The notes beneath the pieces are model-generated. The model saw nothing but the letters and a program-made list of their open reading frames with translations. It searched no databases and was not told the DNA's origin. From assembly GCA_018828125.1 (NCBI GenBank), contig JAHJWB010000003.1, positions 62,001-126,000 of the forward strand: DNA of 64,000 nt, given 5' to 3'. Positions within the stretch are counted from its first letter, which is position 1; the number at the start of each line of letters is the position of its first letter. The position numbers and the translations under genes are program-made. The DNA comes from Gammaproteobacteria bacterium (GTDB lineage: Bacteria > Pseudomonadota > Gammaproteobacteria > Burkholderiales > Burkholderiaceae_C). Positions 18,647-28,509 of the stretch are shown piece after piece.

Positions 18647-20349
18647 GCGCCGGTCTTCACTTCCATCAACCCCAGCACCGAATGAAAGTAGTTGTCGTGC
18701 GTGATGCGCCGCTCGGCCAGGTCTTGCTGCAGGCAGCCAGTGGCCACGTGGGTGCGGTCCTGCATGGCGGGTGACAGCCAGGTGATCCAGGGCACATGCT
18801 TTTGCACGTCGGGTGCTATGGAGTAGGGCAGGCCGTGCAGGTACAGGTTGTTCTCGCCCAGCGATTCGCCATGGTCTGCTGCGTAAACCATAGCTGTCTG
18901 CGCTTTGCTGTCCTGCGCTGAGAGCCATTTGAGCACTGAGTCGAGGAAGAAGTCAGTTTCAACAATGCTGTTGTCATAGGCGTTGACGACCTGTTGGCGG
19001 TCACATTCCTGCAGCGATGTGGATGTGCATTCGGGGCCAAACTTCTTGTTGTCGGGCGCCGAGCGTTTGTAGTACGCGGGGCCGTGGCTGCCCATCTGGT
19101 GCAGCACGACCACGGTGCCGCGCTGGCGTTGTTCGGCGGGCAGGGCGGCGATGCGGGCGTCGAGGTCTTGCAGCATCACGCGGTCCAGGCACTCGCCGCC
19201 GGGGCACAGGGCGGGGTTTGGCGCCACGTCTTTTTGCTGGCTGGTGATGGTCTCTCCCACGCGGTCGCACACGCCTTTGCAGCCAGACTGGTTGTCCACC
19301 CACAGCACGGCCAGGCCTGCGTGGTGCAGCACGTCGATCAGGCTTTCAAAGTTGGCTGAGCGTGCCTCGTACCCGGTGCGCCCCAGATGCGAAAACATGC
19401 AGGGCACCGATGCTGCCGTGCTGGTGCCACACGACCAGGCGTTGCGGGCGCTGACCAGGTCGGTGCGGGCGGACAGCAGCGGGGTGGTGTTGCGTGCGTA
19501 GCCGTTGATGCCGAAGTTGCCGCTGCGGCCGGTTTCGCCCACCACCAGCACCAAGAGCGGCGGCTTGGCCTGGCCGCTGTAACTGGCCCCCAGTTGGGCG
19601 TCGCGCCCCACCGGAATCAGCGTGCGGGTGTCCATGCGCAGAGGCTTGGTGGCAATGTTGCCCAGCGCGTACACGCTGTTGAGCGGGTTGATAAGGTAGC
19701 GCAGCTTGGTGTGGTTGCGCATGGTGGACGCAAAGTCCTGGAACACCAGCAGCAGGCACACCACGATGACGACGACAGAGCCCGCCAGCAGCAGCCCGTT
19801 GTGCGCCACCTGGCGCAGGGGGCTCAGACGCTGCACGGGGCGGCGCAGCAGCCACCAGAGCGGCGGCACGGCCAGTGCCAGAACGGTGCCCAGCATGCGC
19901 CAGTTGAGCAGGTCACCCGCCTCGTGCACATCCGTCTGCAGCACGTTGGTGAGCATGCTGGCGTCGATGGCCACGCCATAGGCCAGCATGAAATACGCGC
20001 CGAACGCCGCCATGACCACCAGCAGGGCGGCCGCAGGCTTGAGCGTCCAGCGCCAGGCCAGCAGGCTGAGCAGCGCGGCATTGCCTGCCGCCACGATGAG
20101 CGCAAACGCGATGGCAAAGCCCCAGCCGCGCAGGCTGCCCTGGCCCGGCAGTTGCGCTACCTCGCGCCACAGCGGCACGTTGCAGGCGGTGGCCAGCCAG
20201 GAACTGATGAACACCACCACCCAGGCGGGGTGCAGCGGGCGCGGCGCAGAGACAGCAGCAGCCGCGGCGGCGGGGGAGAGGGAGTTGGCGCGGGGCGGGG
20301 CGCCAGCGGCGAGGTGAGGGTGCAGCAGGCGCTGCAGGATCAAGGGCAT
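18577..20349 (-). CDS. Phosphoethanolamine transferase, EptA/MCR family
   Basis: This 590-aa inner-membrane enzyme has about five N-terminal membrane segments (residues 40-200) and a periplasmic alkaline-phosphatase-like domain. Active-site motifs are present: VVGETGRSGNFG (metal-binding Glu), a TAASVPCMF segment holding the phospho-accepting Thr, and ADHGESLGE. Several Cys pairs would make disulfides. The family transfers phosphoethanolamine from phosphatidylethanolamine to lipid A, which lowers polymyxin binding; whether this copy is expressed is unknown. ATG 20349 is chosen over a GTG at 20358. It lies downstream of fghA on the same strand, 91 bp away. Confidence 0.9.
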   Translation of the reverse strand: MPLILQRLLHPHLAAGAPPRANSLSPAAAAAAVSAPRPLHPAWVVVFISSWLATACNVPLWREVAQLPGQGSLRGWGFAIAFALIVAAGNAALLSLLAWRWTLKPAAALLVVMAAFGAYFMLAYGVAIDASMLTNVLQTDVHEAGDLLNWRMLGTVLALAVPPLWWLLRRPVQRLSPLRQVAHNGLLLAGSVVVIVVCLLLVFQDFASTMRNHTKLRYLINPLNSVYALGNIATKPLRMDTRTLIPVGRDAQLGASYSGQAKPPLLVLVVGETGRSGNFGINGYARNTTPLLSARTDLVSARNAWSCGTSTAASVPCMFSHLGRTGYEARSANFESLIDVLHHAGLAVLWVDNQSGCKGVCDRVGETITSQQKDVAPNPALCPGGECLDRVMLQDLDARIAALPAEQRQRGTVVVLHQMGSHGPAYYKRSAPDNKKFGPECTSTSLQECDRQQVVNAYDNSIVETDFFLDSVLKWLSAQDSKAQTAMVYAADHGESLGENNLYLHGLPYSIAPDVQKHVPWITWLSPAMQDRTHVATGCLQQDLAERRITHDNYFHSVLGLMEVKTGAYNPGLDMFAACRQAPGIAGVAG

Positions 20350-20440
20350 GGGGCGCACTGTGGCGCCGCAGACTTAAGGCCGCATTAACGTCCCGCGCGG
20401 TGCCTTAGTGGCTTGTTCAACCACCCCAGCCTGGATGGTT

Positions 20441-21310
20441 TCAGCGTTGCAGCAACCCCTGGGCATGGTGCTGCAGGTGGTCGGCCATGAAGCTCTGCAC
20501 AAAGTAATAGCCGTGGTCGTACCCCGCATGGCGGCGCAGCGTCAGCGGCTGGCCGATGGCGGCGCAGGCTTCTTCCAGCAAATGCGGGTGCAACTGCTCG
20601 GCCAGAAACTTGTCACCCAGGCCTTGGTCGATGAGGATGCCCCCGGGGTAGGGCGCCACTGGCTGGTTCTGCATCAGCACGGTGGCGTCGTGCTCTTGCC
20701 ACGCGGTGCGGTCGGCGCCCAGGTAGCCGGTGAACGCCTTGTCGCCCCACGGGCACTGCGTGGGTGCGCAGATGGGCGCAAAGGCCGACACGGTCTTGAA
20801 CCGGCCCGGGTGGCGCAGGGCCAGGGTGAGCGCGCCGTGGCCGCCCATCGAGTGGCCGAAGATGCCAACACGCTCGACGTCGATGGGCAGGTGCTGCGCC
20901 AGCAGCGGCAGTAGCTCCTGCACGAGGTAGCTTTCCATCCGCCAGTGGGCGCGCCAGGGTTCCTGCGTGGCGTTCAGGTAAAAGCCCGCACCGACGCCGA
21001 AGTCCCAGCTGGCGGTGGCGTCGGGCAGGGATTCGACCGCTTCGCCGCGCGGGCTGGTGTCGGGCGCAATCAGTGCCAGGCCCAGTTCTGCGGCCAGGCG
21101 CTGAGCTCCGGCCTTGACCATGAAGGTCTCTTCATTGCAGGTCAGGCCCGCCAGGTACAGCACCGCAGGCACCGGGCCCTGCGCGGCCTGGGGCGGCAGA
21201 TAGACCGAGAACTTCATCGGCAGCCCGATCTCGGTGGAGGCGTGCTTGTAAAAGCGCTGCTCGCCGCCGAAGCAGGCGTGGGTGCTTTGCAGGTCCAGGG
21301 AGTTGGTCAT
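20441..21310 (-). CDS. fghA: S-formylglutathione hydrolase
   Basis: This 289-aa alpha/beta hydrolase of the esterase D family has the nucleophile motif GHSMGGHGA, an Asp/His pair late in the chain (AGYDHGYYF), and the family N-terminus ACFGGEQRFYKHAS. It hydrolyses S-formylglutathione to formate and glutathione, the last step of formaldehyde detoxification. It is downstream of frmA in the frmR-frmA-fghA order, with 87 bp between that includes an interspersed repeat copy. Confidence 0.95.
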   Translation of the reverse strand: MTNSLDLQSTHACFGGEQRFYKHASTEIGLPMKFSVYLPPQAAQGPVPAVLYLAGLTCNEETFMVKAGAQRLAAELGLALIAPDTSPRGEAVESLPDATASWDFGVGAGFYLNATQEPWRAHWRMESYLVQELLPLLAQHLPIDVERVGIFGHSMGGHGALTLALRHPGRFKTVSAFAPICAPTQCPWGDKAFTGYLGADRTAWQEHDATVLMQNQPVAPYPGGILIDQGLGDKFLAEQLHPHLLEEACAAIGQPLTLRRHAGYDHGYYFVQSFMADHLQHHAQGLLQR

Positions 21311-21324
21311 GGGGTGTTTGCTCT

Positions 21325-21378
21325 GTAAATAATAGCTGCTAGCGCTTTATGAATAAGAGCTAGAGGCCAATTTGGCCT
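21325..21378 (-). repeat. Interspersed repeat, copy 5 (reverse)
   Basis: AAATAATAGCTGCTAGCGC, TTTATGAATAAGAGC, TAGAGGCCAATTTGG: the reverse complement of the family, located inside the frmA-fghA operon gap. The right half of the core is AGAGCT rather than AGCGCT. Confidence 0.82.
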
Positions 21379-21397
21379 TAAGCGCCCATTGTTCAGG

Positions 21398-22525
<1,128 letters not shown>

Positions 22526-22550
22526 TCAGTCAAACGGATGGGTGTGGGGG

Positions 22551-22817
22551 CTATTTGAGGTACGAGCGCAGCAGCGCCAGTGTTTCCTCTACAGACTCTT
22601 GTGACGGCGCAGGCTTTTCGGCAAGGATCTCGCGCACATGGCCGTCCAGCAGGTCGGCCATCAAGCCGTGCACCGCGCCGCGCATGGCGGCGAGCTGCTG
22701 CAGGATGGGGGCACATTCGCGGCCCGCTTCCACGGCGCGCTCCAGCGCCTCGGCCTGGCCCTTGATGCGGCGCAGGCGGGTGATGGCGCGTTGCTTGTCT
22801 TCAGGGCTATGGGGCAT
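22551..22817 (-). CDS. frmR: Formaldehyde-responsive repressor FrmR (CsoR/RcnR family)
   Basis: This 88-aa all-helical repressor starts MPHSPEDKQRAITRLRRIKGQ. The residues known to sense formaldehyde in FrmR are present at the exact positions: Pro2, which becomes the N-terminus, and Cys35 (GRECAPIL), which a methylene bridge joins; His60 is also kept. Loss of DNA binding on reaction de-represses the operon. Two G-tract dyads lie upstream at 22873-22886 and 22937-22951. It is the first gene of the frm operon, 37 bp before frmA. Confidence 0.92.
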   Translation of the reverse strand: MPHSPEDKQRAITRLRRIKGQAEALERAVEAGRECAPILQQLAAMRGAVHGLMADLLDGHVREILAEKPAPSQESVEETLALLRSYLK

Positions 22818-22872
22818 GGAGAGTGGCGGTGGGCCAGTTCGGCCAGTGGGGCAACGGTCCGTTCTGAGGATG

Positions 22873-22886
22873 TACTGGGGGCAGTA
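22873..22886. promoter_or_regulatory. FrmR operator candidate, promoter-proximal
   Basis: TACTGGGGGCAGTA: a 5-bp inverted repeat around a G tract, as in CsoR/RcnR/FrmR operators. On the minus strand it includes TATACT (with the two flanking bases), a possible -10 element, 55 bp before frmR. Confidence 0.65.
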
Positions 22887-22930
22887 TAAATTCAACGCGC
22901 TTATGGATAAAGCGGTAGGGCATATAAAAC
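22885..22930 (-). repeat. Interspersed repeat, partial copy 6
   Basis: The core GCGCTTATGGATAAAGCGG with flanking TAAATTCAAC and TAGGGCATATAAAAC is a diverged or partial copy lying exactly between the two FrmR operator candidates. Confidence 0.6.
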
Positions 22931-22936
22931 AACCAC

Positions 22937-22951
22937 TACTAGGGGGTAGTA
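22937..22951. promoter_or_regulatory. FrmR operator candidate, distal
   Basis: TACTAGGGGGTAGTA: perfect 5-bp arms around GGGGG, also preceded on the minus strand by TATACT. It repeats the design of the site 64 bp nearer to frmR. Confidence 0.65.
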
Positions 22952-23112
22952 TAAGTTGATGTGCTCGCCGCGCTGGCCTCAACCCGCGCCCTCCAGCGTG
23001 CCAGCCTTCTCGCCAAAACACCATGACAGATGGCCCCCCGCTCTCGATTGCGCGGTGTCGCAACTGCCACCCAAGGTGCGTGTCCATGCTTTGGGCTCGC
23101 CCTTGCGACATG

Positions 23113-23147
23113 AAAAAAGCCCGCTGGCGGTGGGGCCTGCGGGCTTT
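23113..23147 (-). terminator. Rho-independent terminator of the sdh-gltA operon
   Basis: Read leftward, arms AAAGCCCGC and GCGGGCTTT (23116-23124 and 23139-23147) pair perfectly around a 14-base loop, followed by a T6 run (A13-18 on the plus strand). It lies 37 bp past the gltA stop. Confidence 0.88.
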
Positions 23148-23183
23148 GCGGTGGAGGTGGGCGGCAGCGTTGCCGCGCACTGA

Positions 23184-24494
23184 TCAACGGTTGCTGATGG
23201 GCGGCACGTCGCGGCGCTCGGAGCCGGTGAACAGCTGGCGGGGGCGGCCGATCTTGTATTCGGGGTCGCCGATCATTTCGTTCAGCTGGGCAATCCAGCC
23301 CACAGTGCGGGCCAGACTGAAGATGCCAGTGAAGAGGTTCACAGGGATGCCGATGGCGCGCTGCACGATGCCCGAGTAGAAGTCCACATTGGGGTACAGC
23401 TTGCGCGAGACGAAGTATTCGTCTTCCAGGGCGATCTTTTCCAGTTCCTTGGCCAGCTTGAACAGCGGGTCGTTTTCCAGGCCCAGCTCGGCCAGCACTT
23501 CATTGCAAGTTTCTTGCATGAGCTTGGCGCGGGGGTCGTAGTTCTTGTACACGCGGTGACCAAAGCCCATCAGCTTGACGCCGGAGTTCTTGTCCTTGAC
23601 CTGCTTGATGAAGTCGCCGATCTTTTCCACGCCGCCTTGGGCCTGGATGTCGTACAGCATGTTCAGCGCAGCTTCGTTGGCGCCACCGTGTGCGGGGCCC
23701 CAGAGGCAGGCCACGCCCGCAGCGATGGCTGCAAATGGGTTCGTGCCCGACGAACCGCACAGGCGCACGGTGGAGGTCGATGCGTTTTGCTCGTGGTCTG
23801 CGTGCAGGATGAAGATGCGGTCCAGTGCGCGTTCAAGCACAGGGTTGACCTTGTACTCTTCGCACGGCGTGCCAAACATCATGCGCAGGAAATTGCCCGA
23901 ATAGCTCAGGTTGTTCTGCGGGTACATGTAAGGCTGACCCATGCCGTACTTGTAGGCCATGGCGACCAGCGTCGGCATTTTGGCGATCAGGCGAATGGCC
24001 GAGATCTCGCGGTGCTGTGGATTGTTGATGTCGGTGCTGTCGTGATAGAACGCCGACAGCGCGCCCACCAGCCCGGTCAGCACGGCCATGGGGTGTGCAT
24101 CACGGCGGAAACCACGCAGGAAGAACTGCATCTGCTCATTGACCATGGTGTGGTTGGTCACGCGGCTGGTGAAGTCGGCCTTCTGCGCTTCGTTGGGCAG
24201 TTCTCCGTACAGCAGCAGGTGGCAGGTTTCCATGAAGTCGCAGTTTTCAGCCAGCTGCTCAATGGGGTAGCCGCGGTACAGCAGCTCGCCCTTGTCGCCA
24301 TCGATGTAGGTGATGGCCGACTGGGTGGCTGCCGTCGACATGAAGCCCGGGTCATAGGTGAACATGCCCGTCTGCGCATACAGCTTGCGGATGTCGATGA
24401 CTTCCGGGCCAATGCTGCCCTGGTAGACCGGCAGGTCCACGCTGGGGCTGCCGTTGCTGAAGGACAGGGTGGCTTTGTTGTCAGCTAGCTTCAT
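23184..24494 (-). CDS. gltA: Citrate synthase (type II)
   Basis: This 436-aa enzyme condenses oxaloacetate and acetyl-CoA to citrate. Conserved catalytic segments are visible: [23 protein letters not shown] and [13 protein letters not shown]. The length and the N-terminal domain ([20 protein letters not shown]) are those of the hexameric NADH-sensitive Gram-negative type. It is the last gene of the sdhC-sdhD-sdhA-sdhB-sdhE-gltA operon, 81 bp after sdhE. Confidence 0.97.
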   Translation of the reverse strand: MKLADNKATLSFSNGSPSVDLPVYQGSIGPEVIDIRKLYAQTGMFTYDPGFMSTAATQSAITYIDGDKGELLYRGYPIEQLAENCDFMETCHLLLYGELPNEAQKADFTSRVTNHTMVNEQMQFFLRGFRRDAHPMAVLTGLVGALSAFYHDSTDINNPQHREISAIRLIAKMPTLVAMAYKYGMGQPYMYPQNNLSYSGNFLRMMFGTPCEEYKVNPVLERALDRIFILHADHEQNASTSTVRLCGSSGTNPFAAIAAGVACLWGPAHGGANEAALNMLYDIQAQGGVEKIGDFIKQVKDKNSGVKLMGFGHRVYKNYDPRAKLMQETCNEVLAELGLENDPLFKLAKELEKIALEDEYFVSRKLYPNVDFYSGIVQRAIGIPVNLFTGIFSLARTVGWIAQLNEMIGDPEYKIGRPRQLFTGSERRDVPPISNR

Positions 24495-24575
24495 TGTTAC
24501 TTTCCTTAGGTTTGCCGATGATCATCCGGGCTTGAGGGGCTGGTGCTTGAAAGCGCAATCAGAAAAGATGCGTAT

Positions 24576-24896
24576 TCAGGACACCAGCACGGGGGTGCCG
24601 CCGCTTTGCCGCAGCATGCCGAGCACTTCATGCACCTCGGGTGCATCCAGCGCTGCTTCGGGTTCCTTGCGGCGAAGCAGCAGGTCCAGAAGGTCGTTGT
24701 CTGCAAGGTCCATCAGGGCTGCGAGGCCCTGGGCGTGGCGCTGGGTCAGCTCGGGCTCGAAATGGGCGAAGAACTGTTCGATGAACAGGTCGTTTTCCAG
24801 CAGGCCGCGCCGGCAGCGCCAGTGCAGCTTGCTCAGTTCGCGCTCGGTCAGCAGCGGTGAGGCTGCTGCCGTTGCAGTGGTGGCGGTTTCACCCAT
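24576..24896 (-). CDS. sdhE: Succinate dehydrogenase flavinylation factor SdhE
   Basis: This 106-aa member of the SdhE/Sdh5 family carries the signature RRGLLENDLF (family RGxxExD), needed for covalent attachment of FAD to the SdhA histidine. The N-terminal 15 residues are a low-complexity Ala/Thr tail. It lies between sdhB and gltA, as usual in Betaproteobacteria. Confidence 0.93.
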   Translation of the reverse strand: MGETATTATAAASPLLTERELSKLHWRCRRGLLENDLFIEQFFAHFEPELTQRHAQGLAALMDLADNDLLDLLLRRKEPEAALDAPEVHEVLGMLRQSGGTPVLVS

Positions 24897-24929
24897 GGCG
24901 TGGCTATCGGGTCTTGACGTCGAGTCAGG

Positions 24930-25634
24930 TCAGACGGCGCGGCGCACCATCAGTTCCTTGATCTTGCCAATGGCCTTGGTGGGGTTCAGGCCCTTGGGGC
25001 ACACGTCCACGCAGTTCATGATGGTGTGGCAGCGGAACAGGCGGTACGGGTCTTCGAGGTTGTCCAGGCGCTGGGCCGTGGCGTCATCGCGGCTGTCGGC
25101 GATGAAGCGGTAGGCTTGCAGCAGACCGGCAGGGCCCACGAACTTGTCGGGGTTCCACCAGAAGCTGGGGCAGCTGGTGGAGCAGCTGGCGCACAGAATG
25201 CACTCGTACAGGCCGTTCAGCTCGTCGCGCTCTTCGGGCGACTGCAGGCGCTCGCGGTCAGGGGCCAGTTCTTCGTTGATGAGGTACGGCTTGATCGAGT
25301 TGTACTGCTTGAAGAACTGCGTCATGTCCACGATCAAATCGCGGATCACGGGCAGGCCGGGCAGGGGCTTGAGAACAATGGTGCCCTTGAGGGTGTTCAT
25401 GTTCGTCAGGCACGCCAGGCCGTTCTTGCCGTTGATGTTCATGGCGTCCGAGCCGCAAACACCTTCGCGGCACGAGCGGCGGAACGACAGCGTGGGGTCT
25501 TGTTCCTTGAGCTTGACCAGAGCGTCCAGCAGCATGCGTTCGTGGCCGTCGAGTTCGATCTCGATGGTCTGCATGTAAGGCTTGGCGTCCTTGTCCGGGT
25601 CGTAGCGGTAGATTTGGAATGTGCGTTTTTGCAT
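24930..25634 (-). CDS. sdhB: Succinate dehydrogenase iron-sulfur subunit
   Basis: This 234-aa protein has a 2Fe-2S domain (CREGVCGSDAMNINGKNGLAC) and a dicluster domain (CILCASCSTSCP and CHTIMNCVDVCPKG) carrying 4Fe-4S and 3Fe-4S centres. It passes electrons from SdhA to quinone at the membrane anchors. It lies 25 bp after sdhA. Confidence 0.97.
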   Translation of the reverse strand: MQKRTFQIYRYDPDKDAKPYMQTIEIELDGHERMLLDALVKLKEQDPTLSFRRSCREGVCGSDAMNINGKNGLACLTNMNTLKGTIVLKPLPGLPVIRDLIVDMTQFFKQYNSIKPYLINEELAPDRERLQSPEERDELNGLYECILCASCSTSCPSFWWNPDKFVGPAGLLQAYRFIADSRDDATAQRLDNLEDPYRLFRCHTIMNCVDVCPKGLNPTKAIGKIKELMVRRAV

Positions 25635-25659
25635 GGTTCTTCTCTCGTGGGGCTACTGG

Positions 25660-27468
25660 TTAGAACGTACGGACCTTGGGAGGCACGCTGTCCACCGTCA
25701 GGGGCTTGAGGTTGACCGGCTTGTAGGCGAGGCGGTTGTCTGCGCTGTACCACAGGGTGTGTTTCATCCACTCCTGGTCGTTGCGGCCCAGCGGGAACTC
25801 GGCGTGGTCGGCAGGGTGCTCGTAGTCGTACACGGTGTGCGCGCCACGGCATTCCTTGCGGGCTGCGGCCGACACCATGGTGGCCTGCGCCACTTCGATC
25901 AGGTTGTCCACTTCCAGCGCCTCGATGCGCGCGGTGTTGAACACCTTGGACTTGTCCTTCAGGGTCACGTTGGCAACGCGGCTGCGGATCTCTGCGATCT
26001 TCTGCACGCCTTCGTCCATGCTCACCTGGGTGCGGAACACGCCAGCGTGTTGCTGCATGGCGGCGCGGATGTCGCCCGCGAGGTCTTGCGCGTAAATACC
26101 CTCGTTGGAATTGTCGAGCTGGTTCAAGCGCGCAAGGGTGCGGTCGGCCGCATCTTTGGGCAGGGGCTTGTGCTCCTTGTGCTTGTTGTTGAACTCGACA
26201 ATGTGGCGGCCGGCGGCCTTGCCAAACACCAGCAGGTCCAGCAGCGAGTTGGTGCCCAGGCGGTTGGCGCCGTGCACCGATACGCAAGCGCATTCGCCCA
26301 CGGCGTACAGGCCGTTGACCACTTCGTTGTGAATGCCGTTGGCTTGTGCAATGACCTGGCCGTTGATGTTGGTGGGCACGCCGCCCATCTGGTAGTGAAT
26401 GGTGGGCACCACAGGAATTGGCTCCTTGGTGATGTCCACGTTGGCGAAGTTGACGCCGATCTCATACACCGAAGGCAGGCGTTTGTGGATGGTGTCTGCG
26501 CCCAGGTGGTCCAGCTTGAGCAGGATGTAGTCCTTGTTCGGACCACAGCCTCGGCCTTCCTTGATTTCCTGGTCCATGCAGCGGGACACGAAGTCACGCG
26601 GTGCCAAGTCCTTCATGGTGGGCGCATAGCGCTCCATGAAGCGTTCGCCATTGCTGTTGAGCAAAATAGCGCCTTCGCCACGGCAGCCTTCGGTCAGCAG
26701 CACGCCTGCGCCAGCCACGCCGGTGGGGTGGAACTGCCAGAACTCCATGTCCTGCAGCGCAATGCCGGCACGCGCCGCCATGCCCAGGCCGTCGCCGGTG
26801 TTGATGAAGGCGTTGGTCGATGCGGCAAAGATGCGGCCAGCACCGCCGGTGGCCAGCAGCACGGTCTTGGCCTCAAGGATGTACAGGTCGCCGGTTTCCA
26901 TCTCCAGTGCGGTCACGCCCACCACGTCGCCGTCGGCGTCGCGGACCAGGTCCAGCGCCATCCATTCAACGAAGAAGTTGGTCTTGGCTTTCACGTTCTG
27001 CTGGTACAGCGTGTGCAGCATGGCGTGGCCGGTACGGTCAGCAGCGGCGCAAGCGCGTTGCACGGGCTTTTCGCCGTAGTTGGCGGTGTGGCCACCAAAA
27101 GGGCGCTGATAGATGGTGCCGTCGGGGTTGCGGTCAAACGGCATGCCGAAGTGTTCAAGCTCGTACACGACCTTGGGGGCTTCGCGGCACATGAACTCGA
27201 TGGCGTCCTGGTCACCCAGCCAGTCCGAACCCTTGATGGTGTCGTAGAAGTGGTAGTGCCAGTTGTCCTCGGACATGTTGCCCAGCGATGCGGACACGCC
27301 GCCCTGCGCCGCCACGGTGTGTGAACGGGTGGGAAACACCTTGGACAGCGAGGCCACGTTCAGGCCTGCGCGGGAGAGTTCAAGCGCGGCACGCATGCCG
27401 GAGCCGCCTGCGCCGACGATGACGACGTCGAACTTGCGCTTGGTGATGTTAGCGTTGGTGTAGCTCAT
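25660..27468 (-). CDS. sdhA: Succinate dehydrogenase flavoprotein subunit
   Basis: This 602-aa catalytic subunit has the dinucleotide motif VIVGAGGSGMRAALEL near the N-terminus, SHTVAAQGG holding the histidine that binds FAD covalently, and the active-site arginine/histidine segments (HPTGVAGAG, then RGAHTVYDYEHP). It oxidises succinate to fumarate on the cytoplasmic face of the inner membrane. It lies 29 bp after sdhD. Confidence 0.98.
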   Translation of the reverse strand: MSYTNANITKRKFDVVIVGAGGSGMRAALELSRAGLNVASLSKVFPTRSHTVAAQGGVSASLGNMSEDNWHYHFYDTIKGSDWLGDQDAIEFMCREAPKVVYELEHFGMPFDRNPDGTIYQRPFGGHTANYGEKPVQRACAAADRTGHAMLHTLYQQNVKAKTNFFVEWMALDLVRDADGDVVGVTALEMETGDLYILEAKTVLLATGGAGRIFAASTNAFINTGDGLGMAARAGIALQDMEFWQFHPTGVAGAGVLLTEGCRGEGAILLNSNGERFMERYAPTMKDLAPRDFVSRCMDQEIKEGRGCGPNKDYILLKLDHLGADTIHKRLPSVYEIGVNFANVDITKEPIPVVPTIHYQMGGVPTNINGQVIAQANGIHNEVVNGLYAVGECACVSVHGANRLGTNSLLDLLVFGKAAGRHIVEFNNKHKEHKPLPKDAADRTLARLNQLDNSNEGIYAQDLAGDIRAAMQQHAGVFRTQVSMDEGVQKIAEIRSRVANVTLKDKSKVFNTARIEALEVDNLIEVAQATMVSAAARKECRGAHTVYDYEHPADHAEFPLGRNDQEWMKHTLWYSADNRLAYKPVNLKPLTVDSVPPKVRTF

Positions 27469-27497
27469 TATTTTTTGCCTTCAGTCGCGGGGATCAA

Positions 27498-27863
27498 TCA
27501 GAGACGCCACAGAACCTGGATACCCCAGCCAGCACAGCCGACCAGCCAGACGATGCTGAACACCTGCAGGGCCAGACGCAGTCCCACGGGCTTGATGTAG
27601 TCCATCAGCACTTCGCGCAGGCCGATCCAGGCGTGCCAGGCCAAGGCAATGATCACGGAGAAGGTCAACACCTTCATCCACTGGGCCGAGAAGATGCCTG
27701 CCCATTTGTCGTAGCCGATGGGGCCGCTGGAGAAAATCACCTGGGCCAGCAGGGCCAGGGTGAACAGTGCCATCAGGACTGCCGTGACACGCTGGCTGAG
27801 CCAGTCGCGCAGGCCATAGTGGGCGCCGACGACGACGCGTTTGGAACCGTAATTGACGGACAT
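27498..27863 (-). CDS. sdhD: Succinate dehydrogenase membrane anchor subunit
   Basis: This 121-aa protein has three membrane segments (residues about 25-45, 63-85 and 97-118). The segment IIALAWHAWIGLREVLMDY holds the conserved haem/quinone-site histidine and aspartate. The N-terminus is MSVNYGSKRVVVGAHYGLRDW. With SdhC it binds haem b and quinone. The start at 27863 has a purine-rich GAGAGG upstream. Confidence 0.94.
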   Translation of the reverse strand: MSVNYGSKRVVVGAHYGLRDWLSQRVTAVLMALFTLALLAQVIFSSGPIGYDKWAGIFSAQWMKVLTFSVIIALAWHAWIGLREVLMDYIKPVGLRLALQVFSIVWLVGCAGWGIQVLWRL

Positions 27864-27931
27864 GGAATTCCTCTCGTTCTTTTCTTTGGCGGGCGCTGTC
27901 TGGCAGCAACCACCGTTTGTGGGTGGATCGA

Positions 27932-28366
27932 TCAGTACAGGCCGAAAAGCTTGGCGCCCAGCACCAGGGTCAGCGCAATGCTGATGGCCAGCACGACAAA
28001 AGCGGAGGACTTGCCGAATTCCTTGGTCACGGCGCTGTGGCTCACATCCATCCACAGGTGGCGCAGGCCCGCAGTGAAGTGGTGCAGGTAAGACCAGATC
28101 AGGGCCAGCGCCACAAGCTTGATGAACCAGCCGGGCACAAAGCCAACGCCGATGTTGAACACCGCCGCAAACTTGGCAAACGAGATTTCGGAGGACACCG
28201 AGGTGTCGAACATCCAGATGATGAAAGGAAGCAGCAAGAACATGATCAGCCCGCTGGCGCGGTGCAGGATCGACACCCAAGCGGCAGGCGTCATGCGGTA
28301 GGTGGTGAGGTCCTTGAAGGCATTGATGTTGCGGAATTCAGGCCGTTTTTTGGCGAGTTCAGTCAT
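27932..28366 (-). CDS. sdhC: Succinate dehydrogenase cytochrome b556 subunit
   Basis: This 144-aa subunit has the family motif SILHRASGLIMF and a second histidine-rich segment (YLHHFTAGLRHLWMD) that supplies the haem ligand. Three membrane segments are predicted. It is the first gene of the sdh operon; the promoter must lie in the 143 bp between it and the GntR gene, but I see no strong -35/-10 pair there. Confidence 0.95.
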   Translation of the reverse strand: MTELAKKRPEFRNINAFKDLTTYRMTPAAWVSILHRASGLIMFLLLPFIIWMFDTSVSSEISFAKFAAVFNIGVGFVPGWFIKLVALALIWSYLHHFTAGLRHLWMDVSHSAVTKEFGKSSAFVVLAISIALTLVLGAKLFGLY

Positions 28367-28509
28367 GTTTTGTGCTTTCGTGGATGTAACTGCTTTGTAA
28401 TTTGAAGATGCAAAGAACGCAAAATTCTATTGCAACGCAACAAGGGCGGTGACCTTCGGGCATAAAGATCGACAGTTCCGCTCAGTTGCCCAGGCTTGCC
28501 AGGGTGGTG

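Larger units (their letters stand above)
22818..23183. other. 366-bp intergenic region between frmR and gltA
   Basis: It contains two FrmR-type operators, an interspersed repeat copy between them, and the gltA terminator hairpin at 23113-23147. I see no gene here. Confidence 0.7.
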
